Assembly: GCF_032854445.1 (NCBI RefSeq)
Contig: NC_088295.1
Span: 76,226,028 to 76,290,027, forward strand
Length of the DNA: 64,000 nucleotides
Source: Liolophura sinensis
Taxonomy: Eukaryota; Mollusca; Polyplacophora; Chitonida; Chitonidae
Direction of reading: 5' to 3'
The position numbers and the translations under genes were made by a program. Positions 41,101-52,345 of this stretch are shown here, in pieces. The notes beneath the pieces were generated by a model. The model did no database searches. It worked only from the letters and a program-made list of their open reading frames with translations, and was not told where the DNA came from. Positions within the stretch are counted from its first letter, which is position 1. The number at the start of each line of letters is the position of its first letter.

Positions 41101-44100
41101 GAATTAGGAAATGTGACATCCTAATAGTAAATAGAGTTAAAACTCCTTGCTTTTAGTTTTACTAAAGCATTGGATAAAAAAAAAGCATGCAAACAATCCC
41201 AGTTAGATTACACAATTACTGGCTCACATGAGTCACATCCAAATTAAGTCGTTATTTTCCATTCTATATGTAGTTCATTAATTACCTCCTGCAACAGCAG
41301 GATCTACAGTGCACATGTACAGTCAGGTAAAAATCAATGGCCTGACTCAGACAACATGGGTGCTTATGTCATATCAACATACAATTGCATCATCTAAGTA
41401 ACACCTTTCTAAAACCTATCTGGTTGTTCAGATGTTGAGAAATTAACAGAATGATGAAATCTTTCCGAGAATTTACGACAGCAATCACTTTACAGTACTT
41501 CTTGGAAAGTGAAAATTCATTAGTCAGATATCATTGTGTAAAAAAGGGAAAAACAGTCAACACCCTAGTTTACAAGGAATAATGGCATATCAACATAACA
41601 GAAACTTTATTCTGTTGCTGATATATACATTTATATATATTACGTTCCTTTCAATATCCCCCCCCCCACCCCCAAAGTAAGAAACTTTATTCTGTTGCTG
41701 ATATATACATATATATATATACATATATATATATATTATGTTCCTTTTCAATATTATTTCCCCACTGGAACTATAAACCAAAGATTATGTTTCTATGCCA
41801 AATGAAGAGAATTTCTGTTAAAAAAATTTGGGGAAAGGAGGGGGGGGGGGGTATTTTTTTTACCTGTTAATTACCTTCTATATTACATATTTTCCGTCAA
41901 CAGTCAGGTTTTGTCAGAAATTATGTAATTGCTGACCTTGCTCGGCAGTCAGTGAACGCTCTCGAAGGGCCCTGAGCCTGGTGAACCATGTCGCAGTTTG
42001 GGCAAGGTGACATGTACACAGATACTGCATGGCTACAAGGTGACGTGTACAGATACTGTATGGCTAAAAGGTGACATGTACACAGATACTGCATGGCTAC
42101 AAGATGACATGTACACAGATACTGCATGGCTACAAGGTGACGTGTACGCAGATACTGCATGGCTACAAGGTGACGTGTACGCAGATACTGCATGGCTACA
42201 AGGTGACATGTACACAGATACTGCATGGCTACAAGGTGACGTACACAGATACTGCATGGCTAAAAGGTGACATGTACACAGATACTGCATGGCTACAAGG
42301 TGACATGTACACAGAAACTGCATGGCTTCTTCTGACCAGCTTAGTGCCCCCTCCAAGCCCCTCCACCTCAAGCACATTTGGTCTGTTCCCCAGACCCCTG
42401 CCCCCATTCGGCCAGACCCGTTTGATCTCTCCCCCACAGAGTTCTTTTTAAACAGGGAACATCGTTGACATCACCACTGCAAGCTACTTAATTTCCAGAC
42501 TGGCCGCTGGAGCCTTAAGAAAGCTGTACTCTGAAGCCATATTTACCCCCCAAAGTGAAAGCTGAAAAAATTGTGTGTACAGTTATGTTATTACACATGA
42601 TAATCTGCACATTAAGAAACGAAACCAAAGCACTTCATGTATCCTTTAAGACACACATTTCTGCTAATAAATGAAGCTCTACTCTGCCATAGTCTGTCAT
42701 TCTTAGGTGTGAACTGTGAATGAGTGTTTTGGTATTTTGTTCTGCCTAAATGAAGTGAAAGGAATTCATTTTGAAATTGCTTATAATTTTTAAAAAATGA
42801 TTCATAAGTGCAACCTGACAATAATATAAAAGTACCTGTATATCCTTCAAGTTTGCAAAGATCAGGCTGATAAGTTGTAATACAGGAAACAGAATATCCT
42901 AAAGCTACACTGTACAACAGGCCACCTACAAGGGAGTCATGGAACTGCCTGGATTGATTCCGGATTTAAAATATTAAAATTTTTCAACTTTTGTCATGCA
43001 TGTATGTTTTGTTTCACATACAAAAATAAAATAACCACTGAACTGACTGATTTCTGGATTAATTGTGAGTGGGGACATACTTGGAAACCATTTCACTAAG
43101 TCTAGCATGCAAACCATCGTTCTATATTTATATAGCTGCAGCATATATAGGTCAGCAAGTATTTATTCCTAAATTCCAATAAAATAACATACACAGCTTA
43201 ACATGTTGCAATGTATCATCTTCAACCTCTGTCGAGATAAGCACTAGCAGTGTATTGGAGATCAATAATGGTACTTACCAACTGTGAACAAGTTTTACTG
43301 AAGGGGTTCTCAGGAGTTGTGTCGGCAGCAAGTTGATCTCTTTCATGATATTTGCAAGTCGCACAGGAACCTCCTTCCGCAGAAACTCAAAAGATGTCTT
43401 CTCACAAGCATTATTGGAACCTACAAATATGCAAGAGAAACAAAAAACTTAGTTATGGCCTTTTTACCTGAAAGTCATAATGATAAATAGTGAACACACA
43501 TGTAAATAATGTGACACATATATAGATATATATTTATCATATACCTATGTTTACGACATCCTATACAAGCCTTGTGATACAAAGTTTTGTATCAGATGAC
43601 GAGGACCGGGGAAAGCCTTGAACTATATTTGTTATATGGCAACACTCACAGCCTACAAATTCTTTCCAAGCTGAAATTTGACAGTCACAGACACTATTTT
43701 TGAGAGTTGCAATAACTGTACATTTTATTAGTTAGTTCAGTTATGTTTGAGTTTGACATTTGGTCTGTTTGTGCTGCTGTGAATCAAACATATATTGACA
43801 TTTCGAAGTTACCTCCACGGTGACGATAGCAATGATGTCGGGATCCCATGTGGCATCGTGATACAAAATGAAAACATGGTCATACTGTTTAAGACTATGA
43901 TTATTCATCAGGACTCAGGCCTCACTGAGTAGAAAATCCCAGATTATTCTTGAATAAATTTCACTCAGTTTATCATGTGCATTCACTTTGTGATGTGTAG
44001 TTTAATATTTATTACAAACTATGTTTGTTTGCGAGTTTACAAGTAGCATGATCAGGCTATCGACCAAATGATTTCAAATGAATCAGGTGGACACTTCTAT

Positions 44101-44226
44101 ATACTCACCAAATTTCAGCAGCTGTTCTAGAGAAACTGGTGATGGGTTATAGGCTGCATACTTTTCAAATGCTCTTGGAGTGATGATGACTTTCTTCATC
44201 TGATACAGAAGTTTTGAGTACTTCAT
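32191..44226 (-). CDS. PDK: Pyruvate dehydrogenase (acetyl-transferring) kinase, mitochondrial (12 coding exons, complete)
   Basis: Phosphorylates and inactivates the E1alpha subunit of pyruvate dehydrogenase in the mitochondrial matrix. Exons: 44109-44226 (ATG), 43279-43420, 37583-37654, 37065-37128, 36463-36583, 35981-36067, 35278-35355, 34911-34987, 34362-34460, 33818-33928, 33262-33375, 32191-32352 (stop). Splice sites and phases agree; the total is 1,245 nt, 414 residues. Landmarks in order: [105 protein letters not shown] (N box of the GHKL ATP site); [10 protein letters not shown] (G1); [20 protein letters not shown] (G2); then LPVYNRTA and the C-terminal GDW (DW motif). The C-terminus after GDW is short and Ser/Gly-rich. 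Which vertebrate paralogue is closest is unclear. An alternative first exon is listed separately. Confidence 0.96.
33480..33625 (+). mobile_element. SINE family 1, 5'-truncated
   Basis: Plus-orientation body: 'gtcagcaacctgcagatgg', 'ggctctgcctggtttcctcc', 'caccacaatgatggttgccg', then a diverged junction and an AAATAAATAAAAC tail. It lies in the PDK intron between exons 33,262-33,375 and 33,818-33,928. Confidence 0.75.
34528..34672 (-). mobile_element. SINE family 1, head-truncated
   Basis: It begins with the ATTTATTTATTTATTTG tail complement, then 'ggtgttttacgccgtactca', 'agcattatggtgggagg' and 'ccgcaggttgctgacagac'. It stops before the tRNA-like head. It is close to the family consensus, so it is a fairly young copy. 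It lies in a PDK intron directly next to exon 34,362-34,460. Confidence 0.85.
37255..37311 (+). mobile_element. SINE family 3, 3'-end fragment
   Basis: 'tgccaacatggtgtttaacc' followed by 'ccaaccactcattcattc' resembles the 3' end of the element at 13,243-13,580. It is short and placed only by similarity of the tail. It lies in a PDK intron. Confidence 0.4.
39030..39147 (+). mobile_element. SINE family 1, 5'-truncated
   Basis: Contains 'cgtttccttccaccataatg', 'ctggctgtcgtcatataagt', 'gaaacattcttgaatacgg', 'aaccaatca' and an AAATAAATAAATAAATA tail. It lies in the long PDK intron between exons 37,583-37,654 and 43,279-43,420. Confidence 0.85.
41599..41757. repeat. Tandem duplication with (TA)n and a C-run
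   Basis: 'gaaactttattctgttgctg' followed by 'atatatacat', a TA-rich block and 'tgttcctttcaatat' occurs twice, at about 41,600 and 41,681. The copies are separated by a CCCCCCCCCACCCCC run, and the second copy has an expanded TA tract. It lies in the long PDK intron. Confidence 0.85.
42007..42327. repeat. 33-bp minisatellite, 10 copies, in a PDK intron
   Basis: The unit is 'ggtgacatgtacacagat' plus 'actgcatggctacaa'. There are ten copies in a row. Two are 31 bp, and most differ only at a G/A position in 'gacatg/gacgtg' or 'acacag/acgcag'. Because 33 is divisible by three, long open frames appear on both strands across the array (for example near 42,033-42,437 and 42,071-42,451). I regard these as artefacts of the repeat, not genes. 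Confidence 0.95.
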
Positions 44227-45738
44227 TGTGGAACCTGATTTTGTCCCCTTCACTTAAATTAAATAATACTGCCTCGTTCCGCCAACACACGTTGTGTATA
44301 TGTATTTGTAGTTGTAACTAGTCCCAGTCAGTGTGTTCATGTCGTATGACGACAGTATCCACGCCAAATTTCATTTACAAGTCAAAATCAAACGTTGAGA
44401 TAAATAAGAGACCTGCCTAGTTGGTAATATCCGCTGTGTTTGTACACAAAGACACGCGGATGGTTGACCAGTTGTTTCCGGAACCTACAATCAGCTGACC
44501 TCCTTTTGTGGCTAAATATAGAACAAGCTCAAGGCACAGGCCAATGAACCGGACTGCCCCAAACGCTTCTAAAATACTAACTCAATGTCTTAGGAGTAGA
44601 AATTATCCACCAGCCCCGAATGCGTTGATCACAGTTCCAGAAAAAGCTTACAGAGGCTCGCGAAAAAGCATGAGCACACATGTAAAATCAAGGTGATCAG
44701 TGTCGACGTTGTTGTCGTTGCAGCGATGGTGATGTCCGCTCCGCCTTTTTAAAGATGTAATTCTTTAATGGGTTTCCCGTTAGCTCAAACCTAGCAACAG
44801 TCTTCTTTGAGATATAATGCGACCCCGAAACGTCACATATACACCTATAGCAACCGCTTTGTGTTTCCTCGTGCCTTCGCCCCTACACTTTTCCATTTGT
44901 TGGCTGTGGAATTTTCCTCCAACCTTCCGTTGTGTTTCTCTGGTTAGAAGCGTCCTGCATCACTATATGCGCATTACGCCGGGAATTTTCCGCCGGACAC
45001 CGTCACAGTGCCCAGCGCGCATGCTTACCCAGGATCATCAATGATACCATCGACTAACTTAATTTAACTGGGTCAGTGATTGTAGATCATGAATTTATTT
45101 ATTTTTTTTATTTATTTATTTGATTATACATGTAAATCAATAACAGATGTAATAAGGGGCACTCTAATTGCATTATTTCTTTTTCAGCCAGTGTTACGCT
45201 CAGTGGCATACTGATCTTTTCGCAGGCCTACCGGTATTCCCAATCTTCACATCTGGTTTTATAAAGATATACGAGTAGGATATTATATGTGATAGGGCTC
45301 ATCACATAGGCCCCGTTTTGGTTATAGACACTTCAATTTCATTGTATACAACCTAGGTATTTTCGAATTATATGCCCATTTATGATGTATGTTTCCGTAT
45401 ATAGGTACCGATAGATGTATACAAGCAAGTTGTGCTGCGTGTGCATAGCCCTACTGCCCAAGGGTAGCCTATAACAGGACAAGTCTATATATGCATGTAC
45501 ATGTAATAGGTAATAAAATATTTGTGAGTGGTAATGAGTTGTTTTGGGCAGGGAAATAGGTCTGTTCCTCTGGTTTGCTCGGCTGATACACCTGTTTCCT
45601 TTAATAACAAACACCTTTCAACTCCAATGGCGCTGTTGGTCAGGTTTGCATTTTGAACAGCAAAACAGGCCTCGCCCTTCCCCTCCCCCTACCAACCTGG
45701 AAAATAAACATTGATTTCTTCGATTTGTTGACACTCAC

Positions 45739-45850
45739 CAAAGTCCAGAAACTTTTTCATGGAGAGTGGAGATGGATTATAGACGGAGTATTGGTCAAGT
45801 CGGACTGCCATCCGCTGGGCTGCCTGTCGCAGACTCTGTGTGGCCTTCAT
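45739..45850 (-). CDS. PDK: Alternative first coding exon of PDK (exon 1b)
   Basis: On the minus strand an ATG at 45,850 opens 37 codons ending at a donor TTTG|GTGAGT, the same phase and the same last residues (..DFG) as exon 1a (..KFG). It encodes a basic, amphipathic start (MKATQSLRQAAQRMAVRLDQ) and then YNPSPLSMKKFLDFG, which matches the conserved PDK N-terminal helix even better than exon 1a does. Both ATGs sit in the same CACAATGAAG context, so the two exons look like tandem duplicates. Spliced to 43,279-43,420 it would give a 412-residue protein with a different mitochondrial leader. It lies 1.5 kb upstream of exon 1a, implying its own promoter. It could instead be a relic, but it has no stop or splice defect. 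Confidence 0.85.
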
Positions 45851-46238
45851 TGTGAAGCCCCATCCACATCTGTGTCACCTGTTACAGCTGGTCAGTTTAT
45901 ACAGCGCAGAAATACACACGTCTGCACGTGAAGGAGTTTGAACCGGTCTGTAGGTCTGGATCTATAGCGTAGGCCTATGAGCCTAATCTCTGACCCGGAC
46001 GATATATAGGGCCTACGTGATAACACTTTAAACATGTAGGAATATATACTGCAAACAGGTTAAACAGAAACCTTGGGCCAGCTAACCGGCCATCTCATCA
46101 AGGACGGATCACATTTCCAGATCTGAAATTATATTTCGGTCACCTAAATGTAGAAAGCTAAGGCCCTTTTACATATAGACGAGTTGTGAGTTTATTTACT
46201 CAACGCCAAATATGACATGCTTATTATAGGAAGAGGCT

Positions 46239-46241
<3 letters not shown>

Positions 46242-46328
<87 letters not shown>
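46242..46328. repeat. (TA)n microsatellite, about 43 repeats
   Basis: An uninterrupted TATATA tract of about 87 bp passes into a short CACACA run. It lies upstream of PDK exon 1b on the minus-strand transcript side. Its length is likely to vary between individuals, and such tracts are prone to assembly error. Confidence 0.97.
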
Positions 46329-46335
<7 letters not shown>

Positions 46336-46516
46336 TCTATGTAGTCTAATATAACTTTATAAGAGTAGGCCTAATTGATGGGTATTCGCTGTATTAAGAC
46401 TCGAGCACCTTTATACACAAATCATCTCCCCGAATTACGGCATTTCCATATAATCACACTCTCCACAAACGTCTGTATACTTATACCCACCCTATACACC
46501 TTCACAGATGTTATGT

Positions 46517-46597
46517 AGATTTATTTATTTAGTTGATTGGTGTTTTACGCCGTACTCAAGAATATTTCACTTATACGACGGCGGCCAGCATTATGTG
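46517..46597 (-). mobile_element. SINE family 1, tail-proximal fragment
   Basis: It reads 'tttatttatttagttgattg', 'gtgttttacgccgtactcaa', 'gaatatttcacttatacgac', 'ggcggccagcattatg', then stops abruptly. The sequence looks essentially consensus, so this is a young but truncated copy. Confidence 0.85.
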
Positions 46598-49456
46598 TTC
46601 CTGTATGCATGCGCCTATATATGCTCTCGTTATCTCGTTATTTCCAAATCTATGTAATAACTTGGTGAGCATATATATCGCTTTGTAGACATTCCATCAA
46701 TCCATGATGGCAGGGGAGAACGAAGTTAAACATTTGACAAATTTTTAGAAGTATAGTAAAATTGGCCATAACTTTCTGGCATGAGGTAAAGCTGTACTGG
46801 CTCGTTATGCATTTCCAAACCAATGCATACCTGTTACATCTATTTAAACAGGTCATAATTCTGTCATAAGTATATATCGTTGTTCACAAAACGAAGTGAA
46901 AAGAAAAGATAACAACTGACCAAATGTATATGTGTCGATAAAGCATTCCGCAAGAAGTTTTAAAAGCATAGCTATTTATTTTTGTGATGTTTCATAACCC
47001 ACCTATACCATTCCTTATACCAGCCCGGCGAGATATATCGCAGTTCAAAGTAAGCAAGATCACTCACACTGAGACAGTCGAAAGTGCCGCCATGTTGTCA
47101 GTTTTATCCAGTCAGGCGCAAGTTAGTTCTATAACCTGACGATGCGTCTGTTACCGCTTAGACGTCACCCGAACCATGTTTTGCCCTTTACCCATATGTG
47201 GGTAACGCAGCATCGTGTTTCTGGTTGCTTTAACATGGCGCATCCCATGCATGGTTAGAATTCGAGTTTAAATATTGATTTATTGAGTTACCAAGGACGT
47301 TAGAAAACAATTGCTGTGGCCCTTTAGGTCAATCCCCCCACCCCACCACTTCCTGAGTAACTCAGGTCATATTCTTGTTGTCTTTTCTTTTAAGCCAAGA
47401 AAATGTAATTTGCCAGCCGCATAAACTGACGTGCATGCCGCATGTAGTTTCCGTGCTGTAAATATGTAAACAGCGATCTTCTGTGTGCATGTCAGTCTAT
47501 ATTACTGGTGATTTCATGTAAGTATAAAACTGCTCTTTTATTGGTATTTCCTCTGGTTACCGCTGTTTTTGTTCACCTTATCTATAAAGCAACATGATGT
47601 AGATGTAAGTGCCCACGCAGTAAAATATAGAAGACAATGCATTGTGTATAGTACAGTATATTTACAGCAAAGGCTTGATTGCTTGGTGTATATATGAATA
47701 GAAGTTTATTCTAGAGCCAGACGATATATGACGTGTAAGCGCATGTCCGCTCTTCTCTACATCTCCTGCTCTTACATCAGAGACGCACAGAAATTTTGAC
47801 GAATGTGCCAAGTTAGATGATTAAGTAGCAATTACATGGTGCCAGAAATATCACTTTTGTAAGTTGGTGTGTAAACAAACAAGTGTTTTCTTTTACCTAT
47901 GCATGCACCGCGTGTATATACATGTATATGAGTCGTGGATGCGGTAGACACAGATTATACGCATCTTATGCTGTACTTATACAATGTCCTTTTTATCTTT
48001 ATAATGAAACTAAAAATGAAACGATGGAATCTTGCAAGGTGTCAGGACCGAATACAAGAATAACGATTACGACCATTACAGATGGTACGTTGGACCGTAT
48101 ATTTATTAGGGGAGGGGGGGGGGGGCAAGCACTTGTGGCAGTTTTGTTATAAAAAATCTTAGGTTACTTTAAAGGCTATGTGAAACGGTATTATAAAACG
48201 AAGAGTATGTTTCAAAGAAAATAAAGAAGATATGGAAAAAAAATTTGCTTTCATATTTGAGGCATATATTGTATTTTTGAATAACCCCTCTATTTTATAC
48301 ATGTTTTCTCAGTAGTCATATACGAAATATTTGTAAATGACATCATTGATGAACATATTGGTGACGCGAGACCGTCAACGAAAAGTTTGGGCTGTCTCTC
48401 CAGTGAACCTGTTGTTGACGTTACCACATGCAGCAGGCTATATAATTTCGTGAATGACCGCTTTGGGAAAACTAGTTTATTGCCATTCTTACGCCCCAAC
48501 AAGAAAGCTGAGAACCTTTTTTGTACCTATATATGTCAGGCCACATCAAATACTTCGTATTAGGATACATCAACCAAGCATTTCATTTATTTCCTTTACA
48601 GAATACCATGTCATGCCTTCCTCTTGTTCCTTTGCAAGAAGTCTTACGATTAATTGCGTTGCTCATTCTTCAGCAAAATGTTAGACAGAAACAAGACAAA
48701 TGCCAGCAGCTGCATTTAGCTCTCATTATCGGAATAGTGCTACTGTACACTCACTTGCCTAGTTCTGAGATCGGTTAGCCCTGTTCCCAGCCTAACTTTC
48801 ACATTAAGTATTTCTGAACGCTTATCTGGGAAGAATGAAACAGATATCCGATTTATCACTTGCCCTGCACTCTGTATATAGGGAATGCATGTGACCATAC
48901 ATGTGTTGACCACTTCTATACATAAATATTTGTAAGAATGTTTTTTTGATTGAATTTATCATCCACTCGGTTATATACATACGGTTAACATATATATCTC
49001 GTAACTGGGTGGGGCCGAGAGTGTGGAAACGGTGTATCTCTCAGATATAACATTCGATTATTTCATAGCGATTTCTACTGTTGTATAGCTGCATGGGAAC
49101 ACCCAACGCAACCATGTTTGTTTAGTACTGCATCAATGAAGCCCTTTTTTTTTTTACACAGAAAAATGCATGTACCAGACTCGCATTTTATAGTATATAT
49201 ACTCTCAATAAACTGACTTTAAAGAAGGCAACAAATAATAGAAGTTGGGTCGAAACAGACCCATAAGGTCAAAGAGAATGTCAGACGTGCTTGTTAACTC
49301 TGCGATACAGCTTTTATTCTGGATTTCTTATACGAGGCCATGGGATGCGCTATGTGATAGAGCAACCGAAAACACGACGTTGCGTCATTCGTACCCCAAG
49401 GTCATATATGCACAATTCAGAGTCCTTGTGTTATGGAAATATTTCGCGCCTGATTG

Positions 49457-49633
49457 GTTAAAACTGTTAACATGGTGGCGCTTTCGATTGCCTTGTGAAA
49501 TGTGCTCGATTTTGCCTACTTTGAACTGCGATATCTCGATTGTGCTACATCACAAAAACAAAAGCTCATGATTTTTAAACTTCCTATGGTATACTTTATA
49601 GATACATGTATACATTTGGACTGGTGTTTTATT
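49457..49633 (+). repeat. Dispersed repeat family 4, copy B
   Basis: Partner of 13,940-14,096: 'ggcgctttcgattgcc', 'ttgaactgcgatatctcgat', 'tgtgctacatcac', an A-rich block and 'gatacatgtatacatttgga' in the same order. The CpG sites are better preserved here than in copy A, where several have decayed to TpG or CpA, so this copy looks younger. Confidence 0.6.
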
Positions 49634-52112
49634 TACTCTTAAGCGCTTGACATGTAACCCCAGATCACCTGTACTCGAGCTGGACCTCTATATAAGCTAA
49701 GCAAGTACTGGGTCAGCTTAAGCGCTACACATATAGAAAAGTATATGGACATGGGGGCTTAATATTTCACCTTTTCATCTTGTTTCATCTACAGTGAAAT
49801 ACAGATGTATGTATGTATCAGCCGTCAATCAAAATGGACTCAATAATCGCTAAACCAATTTCCAAAACAAAGTTCAACTCAAACCACAAAAGAGCTATTT
49901 AAGAAAATAGGCCTATACAAAATAAGAAATTAGGATGGATCCACGCAAAGAGAGGCAGTCAACAGTTTCCTGTGATGACGGGAAGACGCGAGGAATGTTG
50001 TATAGGCGAATGAATAAAAACAGTATGCAAATCGTGTACGATGACCGATTTAACTCAGGCCTACTTGACCTGTGGTAAATGTGTGTCCTATCGAGGAACC
50101 CTCCTTAATGACACATATCACATACCGACCTCCTTATACACCACGAATTCAGCGGAGTAGTCCAAAGAAATAGATCACTCTTCACGTCTCTTTTCTTCGG
50201 TAGTGTATTTTGTGTAATATTTTCAAATGTACGCTTAAACGGTTGCAATCGCTTTCAGAAGCATACTTCATTCTGTCCTTCTATAAATGCATGTATAACT
50301 GTAGGTGACTTTGGCAAGTAATGCATACCCTTATATGGGATAGGCCAAAGGTGCCTGCCTCCCTTGTGACGTCTTCCCTGTTCTTGCAGTACAGTACCGT
50401 ACGACGATTTTTAACAACAACGAGGTACAGTACAGCCGTCTATACTACTTACATGTTACAAGAGCAGGTGCCTCTGGATAGGCAACGATCAAGAAATGTG
50501 GGAATGGAAACAGAAAGCGGGCGATAAGAGGGCGTTATGACCGTTAGCGATGAGCTCAAAATAGTAAATTTGAATTTGTTAAAAGATCAACGGAACAACC
50601 AAAGTATACAAATCTTATTTGATCCATTTATGTTTCGACTAAATTATCATGAATAATTAATTAATTCCTGTTGATTTTAGGTTTCTAGCTAATTCAGTGT
50701 GGTCGACCTAAAGTGTGTGCATGGCTTATATATATATTGGACATACGCAGCTGTCCACCTGTAAATAGGCCTATATATTTCTTCCCTGAACTTTTGACCT
50801 CTTCGTTGATGCATCTTTATACATGTACATTTACAGCATACATGCATGGTATTGACACACTTGACTGACCAATGGGTGAATCCTAATTTTAACATTATAG
50901 ATAACCTATATGTACGCAGCTCAGACGGTTAATGATTAATGCATGGTTAGGGGCTCTAAATCTTACATAGGTTATAAATTGTTTGTGAACAGGGTACACA
51001 TACACAGTACATTTATATATAGTCTGTTAATGTCGTCTGCCATTGGTTGTATATACATACACACGTTCCATTCCTTATGTCCAATAGCTTGGTAAGGTTG
51101 TAAGTAAAGTTTAAGTCGTCCCTAGATTGCATGTTTGTTTGGGTAAACATTTATTTCAACATACTGGTTACGCCGATAGCGTGTCCGTGTATAGAAGTCG
51201 GGTCCCATGCACCACCGTACCGACAATACCTGTGGCTGTGCAACACATTGACGCAGACACTTCAGACATGGCGTACATCCCACTCAATTCCCAAATCTTG
51301 AAGACAAAGGATTAGATCGAATGTCTGGACATGTCTTAACCATATTTCTCCAACATGGTAGAACCATAGTATGTTGTTCCACATTGCTCTAAAGCTGTAT
51401 AGGCTTTGCCCGAGTTTATTAATGTGTCTATCAGCAACATTACAGAAAAAGTTATGCTCCGATTTGGATGACTTTTTGTGCATAGTTTGGCCAATCCATA
51501 CCACGTTGGTGGTGATCTGAACGCTGGAATTTTGTAATCCCTTCTTCACCAAATGCTGCCCGAGAGCAGGCTTTCTAATGTATTTAATTTAATTGTTGCT
51601 CAGCGTCACACGCAGAACGTTTCACATTTTAACGTAGCTGTTACAGCATGCGTATTAGTTAACAAAATGCTTGGCAAGTTATTGAATGAATGATTATGCC
51701 GCATCGGCAACATTTCAGCCATATCGTGGCAATGGCAAATTATTGACAAACTTTTCCCGCACACATATACCATAATGACATGCCAAACCAAACTGGTGGG
51801 ATGCAAGGCACCTAAAACACGTAACGCAATACAAAGGAACCCACGAAAATTGTCCACCGCTTATTGCCAAGACCAAGGTGGTCTGCGAATTTCAAGGATT
51901 CCTGTTTCAGTTGGATGGAAACTAGACACGGACACAACATGACGTGACAATACCCTTAAGCTGTTTTACAGATCAAACACTGAAAACTATCAACTGGGAT
52001 GTTTCACCCAGTGAAATCTGAGCAAAATGATTAAAGAAGTATACAACATATTCAGTCTAGAACACTACCCCTACCCCGTCTCTTTCCAGAGCCCAGTCGC
52101 TCTTGGATAGTC

Positions 52113-52345
52113 GGATTTATTTACTTAGTTGTTGTAAAACGCCATACTCCAGAATTTTGCCTGAAACAATAGCTGAACCTTCTCATGGCGGAGGAAACCG
52201 CAGTTCCCAGGACAAACCACCGAACTGTGAGAGTGTCTAATGGGATTTATGGGAATGTACAAATCCCGTCTCCAAGGTCAGGTTTGAGCCAGTACCTTGC
52301 GTGTCCTAGTGCCTGAAATGCATGCACAGCAACTCGGTCACGATC
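52113..52345 (-). mobile_element. Degenerate composite SINE relic
   Basis: The left part ('ggatttatttacttagttg', 'taaaacgccatactcca') resembles the tail and body of family 1. The right part ('gggaatgtacaaatcccgtc', 'aaggtcaggtttgagcc', 'gtcctagtgcctgaa') resembles family 2. It may be two adjacent insertions or one chimeric element; decay makes this hard to tell. Confidence 0.45.

Larger units (their letters stand above)
37655..43278 (-). other. PDK: Largest PDK intron (5.6 kb)
   Basis: Spans from the exon encoding the YQQSFKEIL block to the NACEKTS exon. It holds a family-1 SINE at 39.0 kb, the duplicated TA/C-run block at 41.6 kb, a poly-G run at 41,838-41,851 and the 33-bp minisatellite. 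I could support no additional exon on either strand. The CpG-poor remainder is AT-rich with frequent 'acatgtacat' words. Confidence 0.7.

Noticed and set aside
41921-42451. Four overlapping frames of 90-134 codons on both strands
   Set aside because: They follow the 33-bp minisatellite, and the repeating CTCH/AMQYL or AWLQGD patterns are translations of the repeat unit.
49245-49571. 108-codon plus-strand frame with a Trp-rich composition
   Set aside because: It overlaps dispersed repeat family 4, starts at a non-ATG codon and has no recognisable domain or splice context.
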